Source of the DNA: Bacillota bacterium | GTDB lineage: Bacteria; Bacillota; Clostridia; Clostridiales; Clostridiaceae | Reading direction: 5' to 3' | NCBI GenBank assembly: GCA_023445445.1 | Contig: JAEXLD010000009.1 | Span: 1-8,075 of the forward strand | DNA length: 8,075 nucleotides | Shown: piece after piece, positions 1 through 7,221 of the stretch | Layout of the letters: each line of letters starts with the position of its first letter | Numbering within the stretch: position 1 is the first letter of the stretch | Program-made: the position numbers and the translations under genes | Notes under the pieces: model-generated | What the model was told of the DNA's origin: nothing | Database searches by the model: none | The model's input: the letters and a program-made list of their open reading frames with translations, nothing else

Positions 1-44
1 GATGGTACTGCAAAATCTGGAGTTCCCATAAATACTATCTTCAT
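1..44 (-). CDS. fmt: Methionyl-tRNA formyltransferase, N-terminal fragment (gene runs off the left edge)
   Basis: The enzyme transfers a formyl group from 10-formyl-tetrahydrofolate to Met-tRNAfMet in the cytoplasm, for translation initiation. Only 14 complete codons lie in the window; they read MKIVFMGTPDFAVP. This is the characteristic start of the Fmt family: a Rossmann-type beta strand followed by the G-T-P-x-F-A-V-P loop. The ATG is preceded by a strong GAGGAGG at 51-57 with a 6-nt spacer. The gene follows def by only 15 nt, the usual def-fmt pairing. The identification rests on the N-terminal motif plus this neighbourhood. Nothing can be said about the catalytic domain, which is outside the window. 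Confidence 0.9.
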   Translation of the reverse strand, partial: MKIVFMGTPDFAVP

Positions 45-59
45 GTTAAGCCTCCTCTT

Positions 60-503
60 TTATTTCAAATAATCTATGAATAACTTACCATTTAAGTGAT
101 CATTTTCGTGTAATATTGCTCTTGCTAAAAGCTCTGTTGCTTCTAATACAAACTCTTCACCTTTTTCATTTAAGGCTTTTACTTTTACATAGTTTGGACG
201 TTCAACTTCTGCTGCTTCTCCTGGAACGCTTAAACATCCTTCTTCTCCTAATTGAGTACCAGATACTTCTAGTATTTCTGGGTTAATAAATACCCTAAGA
301 CCATAATCATCAAAAACATCTATTACAAATATTCTTTGAAGAATCCCTACTTGTGGTGCAGCTAGCCCAACGCCATCTGCATCATACATAGTCTCTGCCA
401 TATCTTTAATTAGTTTTAAAGTTCTTGGTGTAATTTCAGTTACTACCTTACATTTTTTTCTTAAAACATCATCGCCATTTATTCTAATATTTCTAATTGC
501 CAT
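60..503 (-). CDS. def: Peptide deformylase
   Basis: A metalloenzyme that removes the N-formyl group from the initiator methionine of nascent proteins at the ribosome exit. At 147 aa it has the short clostridial length. All three family motifs are visible: GVGLAAPQ (residues 44-51, with Gln51), EEGCLSVP (87-94, metal ligand Cys90) and HENDH (132-136, metal ligands His132 and His136, catalytic Glu133). The residue before motif 3 is Leu, where many homologues have Gln; this is not expected to abolish activity. An in-frame TAA sits immediately upstream of the ATG at 501-503, which limits start choice. The GGAGG at 516-520 overlaps the priA stop codon and lies 12 nt from the ATG, longer than usual. 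It is co-directional with priA and fmt and probably in one transcript with them. Confidence 0.95.
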   Translation of the reverse strand: MAIRNIRINGDDVLRKKCKVVTEITPRTLKLIKDMAETMYDADGVGLAAPQVGILQRIFVIDVFDDYGLRVFINPEILEVSGTQLGEEGCLSVPGEAAEVERPNYVKVKALNEKGEEFVLEATELLARAILHENDHLNGKLFIDYLK

Positions 504-519
504 TTATTATTCTTTCCTC

Positions 520-2718
520 CTAAATTAAGTTGTTTGGATTAATATCAATAGTTACTTTTATTTCATTATATACATTCTTATTTAATTGATAAAGGTTATC
601 TTTAATTTTTTTGCAAAAATCTAAAGATAAATCGCCTTTAAAAATAATTTGCCATCTATAATTATCCTTTATTTTTGAAACTATACAAGGTACAGGTCCA
701 AGCATTTCTACATTTATTTCAGTCTCATATATCTTAGTTAACTCTTTTTTTAGTATATTCATAAAGGATTTTAAAGCATTTTCATTTTTAGATGATGCAT
801 TTACTAATAGTATTCTACCAAAAGGAGGATAGTACATCAAACCTCTAGTTGTAAATTCTTCATTATAAAAGCCTTCATAATCATAGTTTTTAGCATAATT
901 TAAACTATAATTATCTGGTGTATAGGTTTGAAGAATTACTTTTCCTTCCTTTTCCCCTCTTCCTGCTCTCCCAGAAACCTGAGTAATAATCTGAAAGGTT
1001 TTTTCTGCAGATCGATAATCTGGAAGATTTAATGACATATCAGCTGCTAATATACCTACTAATGTAACATTTTCAAAATCTAATCCCTTAGATATCATTT
1101 GTGTACCTATTAAAATATCTGCTTCTCTATTTTTAAAAGAATTGTATATAAACTCATGAGAATTTTTATTTCTAGTAGTATCCATATCCATTCTTAATAT
1201 TTTAGCTTCTTTGAAATATTTTTTAACCTCTTCTTCAACTCTTTCAGTTCCTGCACCAAAATGCTTAACATATTTACTTTTACACTTTGGGCAAATATTA
1301 GGTTGTTTTTCCCCATGACCACAATAATGACATACTAAGTATCCATTTTTATGAAAAGTCATGGATATATCACACTTTGGACATTTAAATACATAACCAC
1401 AGCTTCTGCAAGATACAAAGGTAGAAAACCCTCTTCTATTTAAAAATAAAATAATCTGCTCTTTTCTACTTAAAGCTTCTTTCATTTCTAAAAAAAGCTT
1501 ATTACTAAACATAGAAATATTACCCTTGTTTAACTCTTCTCTCATATCTATAATTTCTATTTTAGGCATAGGTTTATTGTCAATACGATTTTTTAGTTCA
1601 ACAAGTTCTATTTCTCCAGAAATAGCTCTGTAATAAGTTTCTATAGAAGGTGTAGCTGAACCAAGAATAACCTTACAGCCCTTAAGTCCACTTATAAATT
1701 CTGCAACTTCTTTGGTAACATATTTAGGATTTTGTTCTGATTTATATGTATTTTCATGTTCTTCATCTATAATAATTATTCCTAAGTCCCTTAAAGGCAA
1801 GAATAAGGCGCTTCTTGCACCTATAACAACTTTAGCCTTACCTTCTTTAACTCTGTACCATTCATCATATCTTTCACCTTCAGAAAGCTTACTATGAAAT
1901 ACTGCTACTTCTTTTCCAAATCTACCTTTAAAACGCTCAATCATTTGAGGTGTTAGTGATATTTCAGGAACTAATATTATAGCAGATTTATCATTCATAA
2001 TAGCATTTTTTACAAGGTTCATATAAACTTCAGTTTTGCCTGATCCAGTTACTCCCTTTAATAAAATTGTATTTTTAGAAGTTTTTTCAATTATATCAAT
2101 TGCATTATACTGTTCTTTAGTTAATTCTCTTTCTTTATAATCAACATATTCTCGAGAATTATATCGGTATATAATTTCTTCATCTACTTTTAAATAACCT
2201 TCCTTAATTAATTTATTAAGTTTATACATTGATAAACCATATTCCTTAGTTAATTCAGCTTTATTGTATTTGCCATTATTTTCTTTTAAAAACGAAAAAA
2301 TATCTTCGTATTTTTTTAAAATTTCTTCTGGAACATTAATATCATTAACTGAAACTACAAGTTTATGTTTATTATTAATTCCCTTTAATAATCCTTGTGG
2401 AATTAAAAGTCTAATACCATCTATATACTTACATAAATAATTTTCTTTTAAAAATTCTACTATTCTTATATCATCCTCAGTTAATAATGGTTGATTTTTT
2501 ACTATTGATTTGATTTTTTTCATTCTTATTCCAGTAATATCATCATTTTTTATTGATAATACAAAGCCATCGCTAATAGAATTTTTAATTCCAAAAGGCA
2601 CCTTTACCCATTGACCTACCTTAATATCATCCTTTATTTCTTCAGGAACTTCATAAGTGAATGGTTTATCTATATCTAAAGCATCGCTATTAATAACAAT
2701 TTCTGCATATATTTTCAA
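520..2718 (-). CDS. priA: Primosomal protein N' (replication restart helicase PriA)
   Basis: A superfamily 2 3'-5' DNA helicase that recognises stalled or repaired forks and directs replisome reloading. From the start chosen here the protein is 732 aa, the normal family length. In order it shows an N-terminal DNA-binding region (about 1-105), Walker A GVTGSGKT (222-229), Walker B DEEH (318-321), motif III SATP (354-357), eight cysteines in four CxxC pairs (437/440, 446/449, 463/466, 476/479) for two zinc ions, GTQMISKG (538-545) and motif VI QVSGRAGR (580-587). Three starts are possible: GTG at 2725-2727, ATG at 2722-2724 and TTG at 2716-2718. The AAAAGGG at 2727-2733 is 8 nt from the TTG but almost touches the other two, so I prefer TTG, giving MKIYAEIV. 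The choice is uncertain. The stop codon overlaps the def ribosome binding site. Confidence 0.96.
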   Translation of the reverse strand: MKIYAEIVINSDALDIDKPFTYEVPEEIKDDIKVGQWVKVPFGIKNSISDGFVLSIKNDDITGIRMKKIKSIVKNQPLLTEDDIRIVEFLKENYLCKYIDGIRLLIPQGLLKGINNKHKLVVSVNDINVPEEILKKYEDIFSFLKENNGKYNKAELTKEYGLSMYKLNKLIKEGYLKVDEEIIYRYNSREYVDYKERELTKEQYNAIDIIEKTSKNTILLKGVTGSGKTEVYMNLVKNAIMNDKSAIILVPEISLTPQMIERFKGRFGKEVAVFHSKLSEGERYDEWYRVKEGKAKVVIGARSALFLPLRDLGIIIIDEEHENTYKSEQNPKYVTKEVAEFISGLKGCKVILGSATPSIETYYRAISGEIELVELKNRIDNKPMPKIEIIDMREELNKGNISMFSNKLFLEMKEALSRKEQIILFLNRRGFSTFVSCRSCGYVFKCPKCDISMTFHKNGYLVCHYCGHGEKQPNICPKCKSKYVKHFGAGTERVEEEVKKYFKEAKILRMDMDTTRNKNSHEFIYNSFKNREADILIGTQMISKGLDFENVTLVGILAADMSLNLPDYRSAEKTFQIITQVSGRAGRGEKEGKVILQTYTPDNYSLNYAKNYDYEGFYNEEFTTRGLMYYPPFGRILLVNASSKNENALKSFMNILKKELTKIYETEINVEMLGPVPCIVSKIKDNYRWQIIFKGDLSLDFCKKIKDNLYQLNKNVYNEIKVTIDINPNNLI

Positions 2719-2743
2719 ATTCATCACCCTTTTATTAGGTTCT

Positions 2744-2754
2744 ATTGTATACCA
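2744..2754 (-). promoter_or_regulatory. Possible extended -10 promoter for priA-def-fmt
   Basis: In the short gap between coaBC and priA the minus strand reads TGGTATACAAT. This resembles an extended -10 element (TG-n-TATAAT) with 4 to 5 matches in the hexamer, depending on register. No convincing -35 hexamer sits 16-18 nt upstream, because that space is occupied by the coaBC-end hairpin. Extended -10 promoters can work without a -35. It would give a leader of about 20 nt before priA. This is an inference from a motif in very A+T-rich DNA, where chance matches are common. Confidence 0.35.
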
Positions 2755-2785
2755 TATAAAAGAAAGCGCATTTTAGCGCTTTCTT
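2753..2785 (-). terminator. Candidate intrinsic terminator formed by the end of coaBC
   Basis: A perfect 10-bp inverted repeat (2760-2769 with 2776-2785) has a 6-nt loop that contains the coaBC stop codon at 2773-2775. On the minus strand the right arm GCGCTTTCTT runs straight into TTATAT, giving a moderately T-rich tail. The upstream arm is made of the last coding triplets of coaBC (Leu-Arg-Lys-Arg). The hairpin is a fair terminator for the yicC-coaBC transcript. The T-run is interrupted by a C, so some readthrough into priA is expected. Confidence 0.55.
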
Positions 2786-3972
2786 AATATAGTTTCAAAG
2801 ATTTCTGATGCAACTTTTCTCTTACTCATTTTATCTAAATGGTTTTCTTTTCCATCCTTACTAAAGATAATAACTTTATTATCATCACTAGCAAATCCTG
2901 TATCACTACTTGTTATGTCATTTGCTACAATGAAATCTAAATTCTTATTAATAAGCTTTTTCTTTGCATTTTCAATAACATTATTGCTTTCTGCAGCAAA
3001 TCCAACTAGTATTTGGTGTTTTTTTCTTTCACCTAACATTTTTAAAATATCATTGTCTCTTTCAAAGGTTAAAACTAAATCATTATCACCTTTTTTAATT
3101 TTTTCATTACTATAATGTTTTATTTTATAATCTGAAACTGCTGCCGCTTTAATTACTATATCACTATTATCATAATTATCTAAAATTGCATTTTTCATCT
3201 CTTCATTTGTAGTAATATTAATTACTTTAACACCCTTTGGAGGAGTTAAATTTGTAGGTCCTGAAACTAAAACTACATTAGCTCCTCTGTCTCTAGCTTC
3301 TTCTGCTAAAAAATACCCCATTTTTCCAGTAGATCTATTTGTAATAAATCTTACAGGATCTATATTTGAATGTGTAGGTCCAGCACTTATCAATATATTT
3401 TTTCCAAGTAAATCCTTTGGAATCTCTCTATTTTCAAGTGAATTTAAAACACTATCTATTATAGTATTTACATCTGCTAGTTTTCCTTTTCCTTCATCTC
3501 CACAAGCAAGTACTCCAGAAGCTGGTTCTATAAACTCATATCCAAGTTTCTTTAACTTATTTATATTTTCTTGAACTATTGGATTTTCGTACATATTTGT
3601 ATTCATAGCTGGAGCAAAAATAACCTTAGCTTTAGTTGCCATAATAGTTGTAGATAACATATCATCTGCAATTCCATTTGCAACTTTACCAATAATATTT
3701 GCTGTTGCTGGAGCTACTAAGAAAACATCTGCTCTTTTTGCTAAAGAAATATGTTGGATTTCATAAGCCTTAGGTTCTGCAAACATATCAGTTACAACCA
3801 TATTTTGACTAAGAGATTGAAAGGGTAATGGAGTAACAAATTTTGTTGCAGATTCTGTCATAATGACTCTAACATCTATGTTTTTTTTCCTTAGAGCACT
3901 AACAACATCTAATGCCTTATAAACAGCAATTCCACCACTAACTCCTATACATACACATTTTTTATTATCCAT
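2773..3972 (-). CDS. coaBC: Bifunctional phosphopantothenoylcysteine decarboxylase / phosphopantothenate-cysteine ligase
   Basis: Catalyses two consecutive steps of coenzyme A synthesis in the cytoplasm: CTP-dependent joining of cysteine to 4'-phosphopantothenate (CoaB), then FMN-dependent decarboxylation to 4'-phosphopantetheine (CoaC). At 399 aa it is the standard fused length. The CoaC half (about 1-185) shows the flavoprotein start IGVSGGIAVYKA, active-site His74 in QHISLAKRAD, the PAMNTNM substrate loop (121-127) and Cys157 in LACGDEGKGKLA. The CoaB half (about 190-399) shows ISAGPT (195-200), NRSTGKMG (212-219), KAAAVSDY (275-282), the KIKK loop near 291-294 and VGFAAES (323-329). The start is 1 nt after the rpoZ stop, and its ribosome binding site (AGAAGG, 3984-3989) lies within the last rpoZ codons, suggesting translational coupling. 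Its C-terminal codons form a terminator-like hairpin. Confidence 0.96.
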   Translation of the reverse strand: MDNKKCVCIGVSGGIAVYKALDVVSALRKKNIDVRVIMTESATKFVTPLPFQSLSQNMVVTDMFAEPKAYEIQHISLAKRADVFLVAPATANIIGKVANGIADDMLSTTIMATKAKVIFAPAMNTNMYENPIVQENINKLKKLGYEFIEPASGVLACGDEGKGKLADVNTIIDSVLNSLENREIPKDLLGKNILISAGPTHSNIDPVRFITNRSTGKMGYFLAEEARDRGANVVLVSGPTNLTPPKGVKVINITTNEEMKNAILDNYDNSDIVIKAAAVSDYKIKHYSNEKIKKGDNDLVLTFERDNDILKMLGERKKHQILVGFAAESNNVIENAKKKLINKNLDFIVANDITSSDTGFASDDNKVIIFSKDGKENHLDKMSKRKVASEIFETILRKR

Positions 3973-3973
3973 T

Positions 3974-4198
3974 TTATTTTAAACCTTCTTTTACAAAAGT
4001 AGGTTCATAACCCACTTCTCCCTCATTAACTTCATTAATAGCTATAGTAAGTGGTTTTTTAGATTTTGTTGCAACTAATGGTTCGCTACCATTTATTATT
4101 TGTCTTGCTCTCTTTGAAGTTACTATTACTAATGAATATCTGTCATCTACCTTTTTAAGTAAATCAATAATTGATGGATTAATCATAGAGTTGTTCAT
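3974..4198 (-). CDS. rpoZ: DNA-directed RNA polymerase omega subunit
   Basis: The small omega subunit helps assemble and stabilise RNA polymerase by clamping the beta-prime C-terminus. The 74-aa protein matches the family in length and layout. It has an N-terminal INPSIIDLLKKVDDRYSLVI segment (6-25), the conserved helix SKRARQI (28-34), and the later KKPLTIAINEV segment (47-57), where clostridial omegas keep a short acidic tail. The start is fixed by an excellent AAGGAGGG at 4207-4214 with an 8-nt spacer. A second in-frame ATG, 12 nt further on, has no such site. The gene begins inside gmk, overlapping it by 20 nt in another frame. The gmk-rpoZ-coaBC order is standard in Firmicutes and supports the call for this short protein. 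Confidence 0.93.
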   Translation of the reverse strand: MNNSMINPSIIDLLKKVDDRYSLVIVTSKRARQIINGSEPLVATKSKKPLTIAINEVNEGEVGYEPTFVKEGLK

Positions 4199-4817
4199 GA
4201 ATTAAGCCCTCCTTAGAATCTAATATTGTATTTTCCTTTATTCTATCAACTCTGCATTTTTCAGCTGTTATAATTGACTCTACCTTTGATACAGCTACTT
4301 CTAGCTCATCATTGACTACAGCGTAATTATATTTTGAAACATAATTAATTTCCTTATAGGCGTTTTTAAACCTAGTCATTAAGGATTCCTCTGTTTCACT
4401 TCCTCTTTTAATTATTCTTTGTTTTAATTCTTCCATTGATGGAGGAAGTATAAAGATAAATACTCCTTCTTTAAAGTTATCTTTAACTTGTAATGCACCT
4501 TGAATATCTATTTCTAAGATAACATCCTTTCCTTCATCTAGCATTTTTTCTACATTTACCTTTGGGGTACCATAGAAGTTTCCATGCACATTTGCATATT
4601 CTAAGAATCCATTTTCTTTAACTTTTTCTTCAAAGGATTCCTTAGTTAAAAAGTAGTAATTCACCCCATCTATTTCCCCTTGTCTAGGAGATCTAGTAGT
4701 TGCAGAAACTGAAATAAAAATATTATCATGCTTATCTAATAAAGCTTTACAAATAGTTCCTTTTCCTGCTCCGGATGGACCTGAAATAACTATTAATATC
4801 CCTCTATTTCCCTGCAT
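4179..4817 (-). CDS. gmk: Guanylate kinase
   Basis: Phosphorylates GMP (and dGMP) with ATP to give GDP, an essential step in nucleotide supply and in GTP and (p)ppGpp metabolism. The 212 residues contain the P-loop GPSGAGKG (13-20), the GMP-binding segment SVSATTRSPRQGEIDGVNYY (36-55), the EYANVHGNFYGTP segment (73-85) that also contacts GMP, the EIDIQGA strand (102-108), and the lid region with RIIKRGSETEE (134-144) and Arg149. The start overlaps the remA stop codon by one base (TAATG arrangement), and the last 20 nt overlap rpoZ. Both suggest coupled translation within the operon. The C-terminus (about 195-212) is a few residues longer than many homologues, which accounts for the overlap. 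Confidence 0.97.
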   Translation of the reverse strand: MQGNRGILIVISGPSGAGKGTICKALLDKHDNIFISVSATTRSPRQGEIDGVNYYFLTKESFEEKVKENGFLEYANVHGNFYGTPKVNVEKMLDEGKDVILEIDIQGALQVKDNFKEGVFIFILPPSMEELKQRIIKRGSETEESLMTRFKNAYKEINYVSKYNYAVVNDELEVAVSKVESIITAEKCRVDRIKENTILDSKEGLIHEQLYD

Positions 4818-5086
4818 TATTCATCAACCTCATCTACAGCTTCGTCTTTAACAACTAATCTATGTGCTACTGTTTCTGGTTGAACTGCAGATAAAATAAC
4901 ATGATCACTATCTGTAATTATTACAGCTCTAGTCCTTCTTCCATATGTTGCGTCTATAAGCATTCCCCTGTCTCTAGCTTCTTGAATTATTCTTTTTATT
5001 GGAGCTGATTCTGGACTTACTATAGCTACAAGTCTGTTTGCTGATACTATATTTCCAAATCCAATATTAATTAATTTTATTCCCAT
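4817..5086 (-). CDS. remA: RemA family DNA-binding regulator (DUF370)
   Basis: In Bacillus subtilis RemA is a ring-forming DNA-binding protein that activates biofilm matrix and osmoprotection operons. Its targets in clostridia are not evident from sequence. The 89-aa protein is near-canonical along its length: IGFGNIVSANRLVAIVSPES at 8-27, then RDRGMLIDATYGRRTRAVII at 38-57 and DHVILSAVQPETV at 61-73. Arg18, Pro29, Arg50 and Arg51, reported as important in the B. subtilis protein, are all in place. The acidic tail (DEAVDEVDE) is variable in the family. An AGGAGG at 5093-5098 precedes the ATG. It sits between yicC (14-nt gap) and gmk (1-nt overlap), as in B. subtilis (ylzA locus), so the regulator is produced with housekeeping enzymes. 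Confidence 0.93.
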   Translation of the reverse strand: MGIKLINIGFGNIVSANRLVAIVSPESAPIKRIIQEARDRGMLIDATYGRRTRAVIITDSDHVILSAVQPETVAHRLVVKDEAVDEVDE

Positions 5087-5100
5087 TGCTTTCCTCCTAT

Positions 5101-5982
5101 TTATTCTATATTTTGTACTTGTTCTCTTATTTTTTCTATAAGGTTTTTTATGTTAATGACATAGTTAGTCATAGCCATATCGTTTGATTTGGAAGCTATA
5201 GTATTTGCTTCCCTATTCATTTCTTGAATTATAAAATCAAGTTTTCTTCCTATTTGCCCACCTTCATTTAATGTAATTCTAATTTGGTTTAAGTGGCTTC
5301 TTAATCTTATAATTTCTTCATCTACTGAAGCTTTATCTGAAATAATTGCTACTTCTTGTGCAATTCTATTTTCATCTATTTCAACTGCATCTAAAAGTTC
5401 TTTTAATCTAGCTTCTAGTTTCTTCTTATATGCACTAGGTATTAAATTTGCAATAGATTCAATATTATTAACTACCTCTTCTATTTCATCTAGCTTTAAT
5501 AATATGTCTTCTTTAAGCTTTTCACCCTCTATTACACGCATATTATCCATCATATCTAAAGAAGCTACTATAAGAGGCTTAATTAATATCCATATTTCTT
5601 CAATGGAATCCTCTTTTTCTACTATTTCAATTACATCTGGAAATCTTGCAATTTGAGTAGCTGTAACATCATTTTTAACTCCAATTTCTTTTTCAATTTC
5701 CTTTAAGCAATTGTAATAGCTTTGTGCTAAACATAAATTAAGTTTAGCTAAACCCTCTCCTTGAGAATAGCTTTTTTGATTTATAAAAATATCTACTTTT
5801 CCTCTAGAAAGTTTTGAATTAACTAACTTTCTTATTTCTTCTTCTAAAGAAATAATACTTTTAGGTAGTCTAACATTAACATCTAAATATCTACTGTTAA
5901 CACTTTTCATTTCAACAGAAAATAAATGCTTATTTCCCTCTTCATTACTAGCTCTTCCAAAGCTAGTCATACTCTTAACCAT
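5101..5982 (-). CDS. yicC: YicC/YloC family endoribonuclease
   Basis: Members of this family are endoribonucleases; E. coli YicC is implicated in decay of the small RNA RyhB, and B. subtilis YloC is the Firmicute counterpart. The protein is 293 aa, the family norm. It shows the N-terminal signature MTSFGRA (5-11), SVNSRYLD (27-34) and RGKVDIF (60-66). It then has a long helical middle and the conserved C-terminal part: RIAQEVAIISDKASVDEE (206-223) and GRKLDFIIQEMNREANTIAS (245-264). I place the start at the ATG at 5980-5982 because GGAGGAG at 5986-5992 is ideally spaced from it. The upstream in-frame TTG at 5992-5994 overlaps that ribosome binding site and is unlikely. It is the first gene of the operon and follows the promoter at 6031-6060. 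Confidence 0.94.
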   Translation of the reverse strand: MVKSMTSFGRASNEEGNKHLFSVEMKSVNSRYLDVNVRLPKSIISLEEEIRKLVNSKLSRGKVDIFINQKSYSQGEGLAKLNLCLAQSYYNCLKEIEKEIGVKNDVTATQIARFPDVIEIVEKEDSIEEIWILIKPLIVASLDMMDNMRVIEGEKLKEDILLKLDEIEEVVNNIESIANLIPSAYKKKLEARLKELLDAVEIDENRIAQEVAIISDKASVDEEIIRLRSHLNQIRITLNEGGQIGRKLDFIIQEMNREANTIASKSNDMAMTNYVINIKNLIEKIREQVQNIE

Positions 5983-5985
5983 ATT

Positions 5986-5992
5986 CTCCTCC
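5986..5992 (-). promoter_or_regulatory. Ribosome binding site deciding the yicC start
   Basis: GGAGGAG on the minus strand lies three bases upstream of the ATG at 5982 (five from the GGAGG core). It rules out the upstream TTG, which would overlap it. Confidence 0.8.
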
Positions 5993-6030
5993 AAAACTTA
6001 TTATTTATATACTATTCTTTGGCTACATTA

Positions 6031-6060
6031 AATATAAGTTATTTATAATATCTATGTCAA
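6031..6060 (-). promoter_or_regulatory. Sigma-A-type promoter for the yicC-remA-gmk-rpoZ-coaBC operon
   Basis: A perfect TTGACA -35 hexamer (6055-6060) is followed after 18 nt by TATATT (6031-6036), matching the -10 consensus in five of six positions. Transcription would start near 6024, leaving a leader of about 40 nt before yicC. The perfect -35 in otherwise A/T-dominated DNA makes this the most credible promoter in the window. Confidence 0.75.
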
Positions 6061-6062
6061 TG

Positions 6063-6085
6063 TTTTGTTAACAAAAAATTAACAA
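6063..6085. promoter_or_regulatory. Palindrome just upstream of the yicC promoter, possible operator
   Basis: A 14-bp perfect palindrome TTTTGTTAACAAAA (6063-6076) begins three bases upstream of the -35 hexamer. A second TTAACAA follows at 6079-6085, so the region also reads TTGTTAA, seven bases, TTAACAA. The half-sites are those known for the redox repressor Rex in clostridia, but the Rex consensus has a 4-bp gap. The resemblance is therefore imperfect and the site may just be A+T-rich promoter-upstream DNA. Confidence 0.25.
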
Positions 6086-6172
6086 TTTAAAAATAAAAAG
6101 TAATATTCTTTTTTCGCTTATTAAATAAGCAATCCAAGGGATACACATCTTTATTTTCTGAATTAATATTAA

Positions 6173-7156
6173 TTACTCATTTCTTACCTTAGCAAAACTT
6201 TCTTTAATATCTATAGATTTATCACTAGATAATGCAACTATTAATTTAATCCTTGCTTTTTGCCCTGGCATACTCTCTTCAAAAAATACGCCTAAATCTT
6301 TAAGCATTTTTCCACCACCTTCATAGCCATAAGACTCATGAACTCTACCTTCAAAGCATCTTGAAACTATCACTACTGGTATATTATTATTAAGAGCTCT
6401 TTTAATTCCATCTACCATTTGTGGTGGTACATTTCCTCTTCCCATTGCTTCAATAACTATGCCTTTATATCCTTTATCTATAACAAAATCTATAAAATCC
6501 GAATTCATTCCAGCTACACATTTTATTAATGCAACTTCATCTTTTATATTTTGTACATTATATACCTTATGTTTTATTGTCTTTCTATAAAAGAAAACTT
6601 TATTATTATCTACAATTCCTATAGGTCCAAAATTAGGAGTCTTAAAGGCATTTAAAGCCATTGAATTTACCTTTGTAACTTCAGCTGCTGAATTAAGTTC
6701 TCCATTAAAACATACTAATACCCCTCTTCCCTTTGCATCCTCTGATATAGCAGTACATATTGATGTGGCTAAGTTAAAAGGACCATCATATCCTAATTCT
6801 GAACTACTTCTCATTGCTCCAGTAACCACTATAACTTTTTCAGTATCTATGGTTAAATCTAAAAAATATGCAGTTTCTTCTAGAGTATCAGTTCCGTGAG
6901 TCAAAACAACTCCATCTATGTCATCTCTATCCGTTAGCTTTTTTATAAATTTACTAAGTTCTAGCATATTATTAATATTCATATGTGGCGATGGTTTACT
7001 AGAAAAACTATAGGACTCAACTTCAGCATAACTTTCAATCCCTGTTACCATTGCCATTATTTCTTCCCCTGTTAAACTTGGTACGGCAGCTTTAATTCTT
7101 TCATCTACCTTCATTGATATAGTTCCACCATTAAATACAACTGCTACTTTTTTCAT
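6173..7156 (-). CDS. L-asparaginase (type I/II bacterial family, probably cytoplasmic)
   Basis: Hydrolyses L-asparagine to aspartate and ammonia. The protein is 327 aa, the normal length, and has no signal peptide, so a cytoplasmic catabolic enzyme is likely. Catalytic residues fall at the classical positions: Thr12 in NGGTISM (9-15), Thr89 and Asp90 in LTHGTDTLEETA (85-96), and Lys162 in EVTKVNS (159-165). VVTGAMRSSSELGYDGPFNL (110-129) and the C-terminal EAMGRGNVPP (236-245) and VIVSRCFEGRV (262-272) are also typical. The start is supported by AGGAGG at 7162-7167, 5 nt from the ATG. No clear terminator follows, and there is a 190-nt gap to yicC. Sequence alone does not separate ansA from ansB, nor exclude glutaminase side activity, so no symbol is given. 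Confidence 0.94.
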   Translation of the reverse strand: MKKVAVVFNGGTISMKVDERIKAAVPSLTGEEIMAMVTGIESYAEVESYSFSSKPSPHMNINNMLELSKFIKKLTDRDDIDGVVLTHGTDTLEETAYFLDLTIDTEKVIVVTGAMRSSSELGYDGPFNLATSICTAISEDAKGRGVLVCFNGELNSAAEVTKVNSMALNAFKTPNFGPIGIVDNNKVFFYRKTIKHKVYNVQNIKDEVALIKCVAGMNSDFIDFVIDKGYKGIVIEAMGRGNVPPQMVDGIKRALNNNIPVVIVSRCFEGRVHESYGYEGGGKMLKDLGVFFEESMPGQKARIKLIVALSSDKSIDIKESFAKVRNE

Positions 7157-7187
7157 AACTTCCTCCTAAGTTTGCAATAGCTATTAA

Positions 7188-7215
7188 AATATAACTATAA
7201 AATAATATTGGTAAA
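7188..7215 (-). promoter_or_regulatory. Possible promoter for the asparaginase gene
   Basis: TTTACC (7210-7215) and TATATT (7188-7193) on the minus strand are 16 nt apart, matching the -35 and -10 consensus in four and five positions. The site lies 32 nt upstream of the asparaginase ATG. The surrounding DNA is mostly A and T, so chance occurrence is possible. Confidence 0.4.
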
Positions 7216-7221
7216 TCTTTG

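Noticed and set aside
1712..1897. Plus-strand ORF of 61 codons
   Set aside because: It lies entirely antisense within the helicase domain of priA, has no ribosome binding site that stands out, and its peptide has no recognisable features.
2915..3115. Plus-strand ORF of 66 codons with a hydrophobic peptide
   Set aside because: It is antisense to the CoaB half of coaBC. The Phe/Leu/Ser-rich character is what the complement of Lys/Asn/Glu-rich coding sequence produces.
6065..6085. A bona fide Rex operator
   Set aside because: The two half-sites are right but the spacing is 7 bp where the clostridial consensus has 4 bp, so it is reported only as a weak possibility.
6116..6130. Inverted repeat GCTTATT-A-AATAAGC between the asparaginase gene and yicC as a terminator
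   Set aside because: The stem is short, the loop is too small unless inner pairs open, and no T-run follows on the minus strand; the tail there is A-rich.
6161..6174. 14-bp palindrome AATTAATATTAATT at the asparaginase stop codon
   Set aside because: It is pure A/T and has no T-run after it; such palindromes are expected by chance in this base composition.
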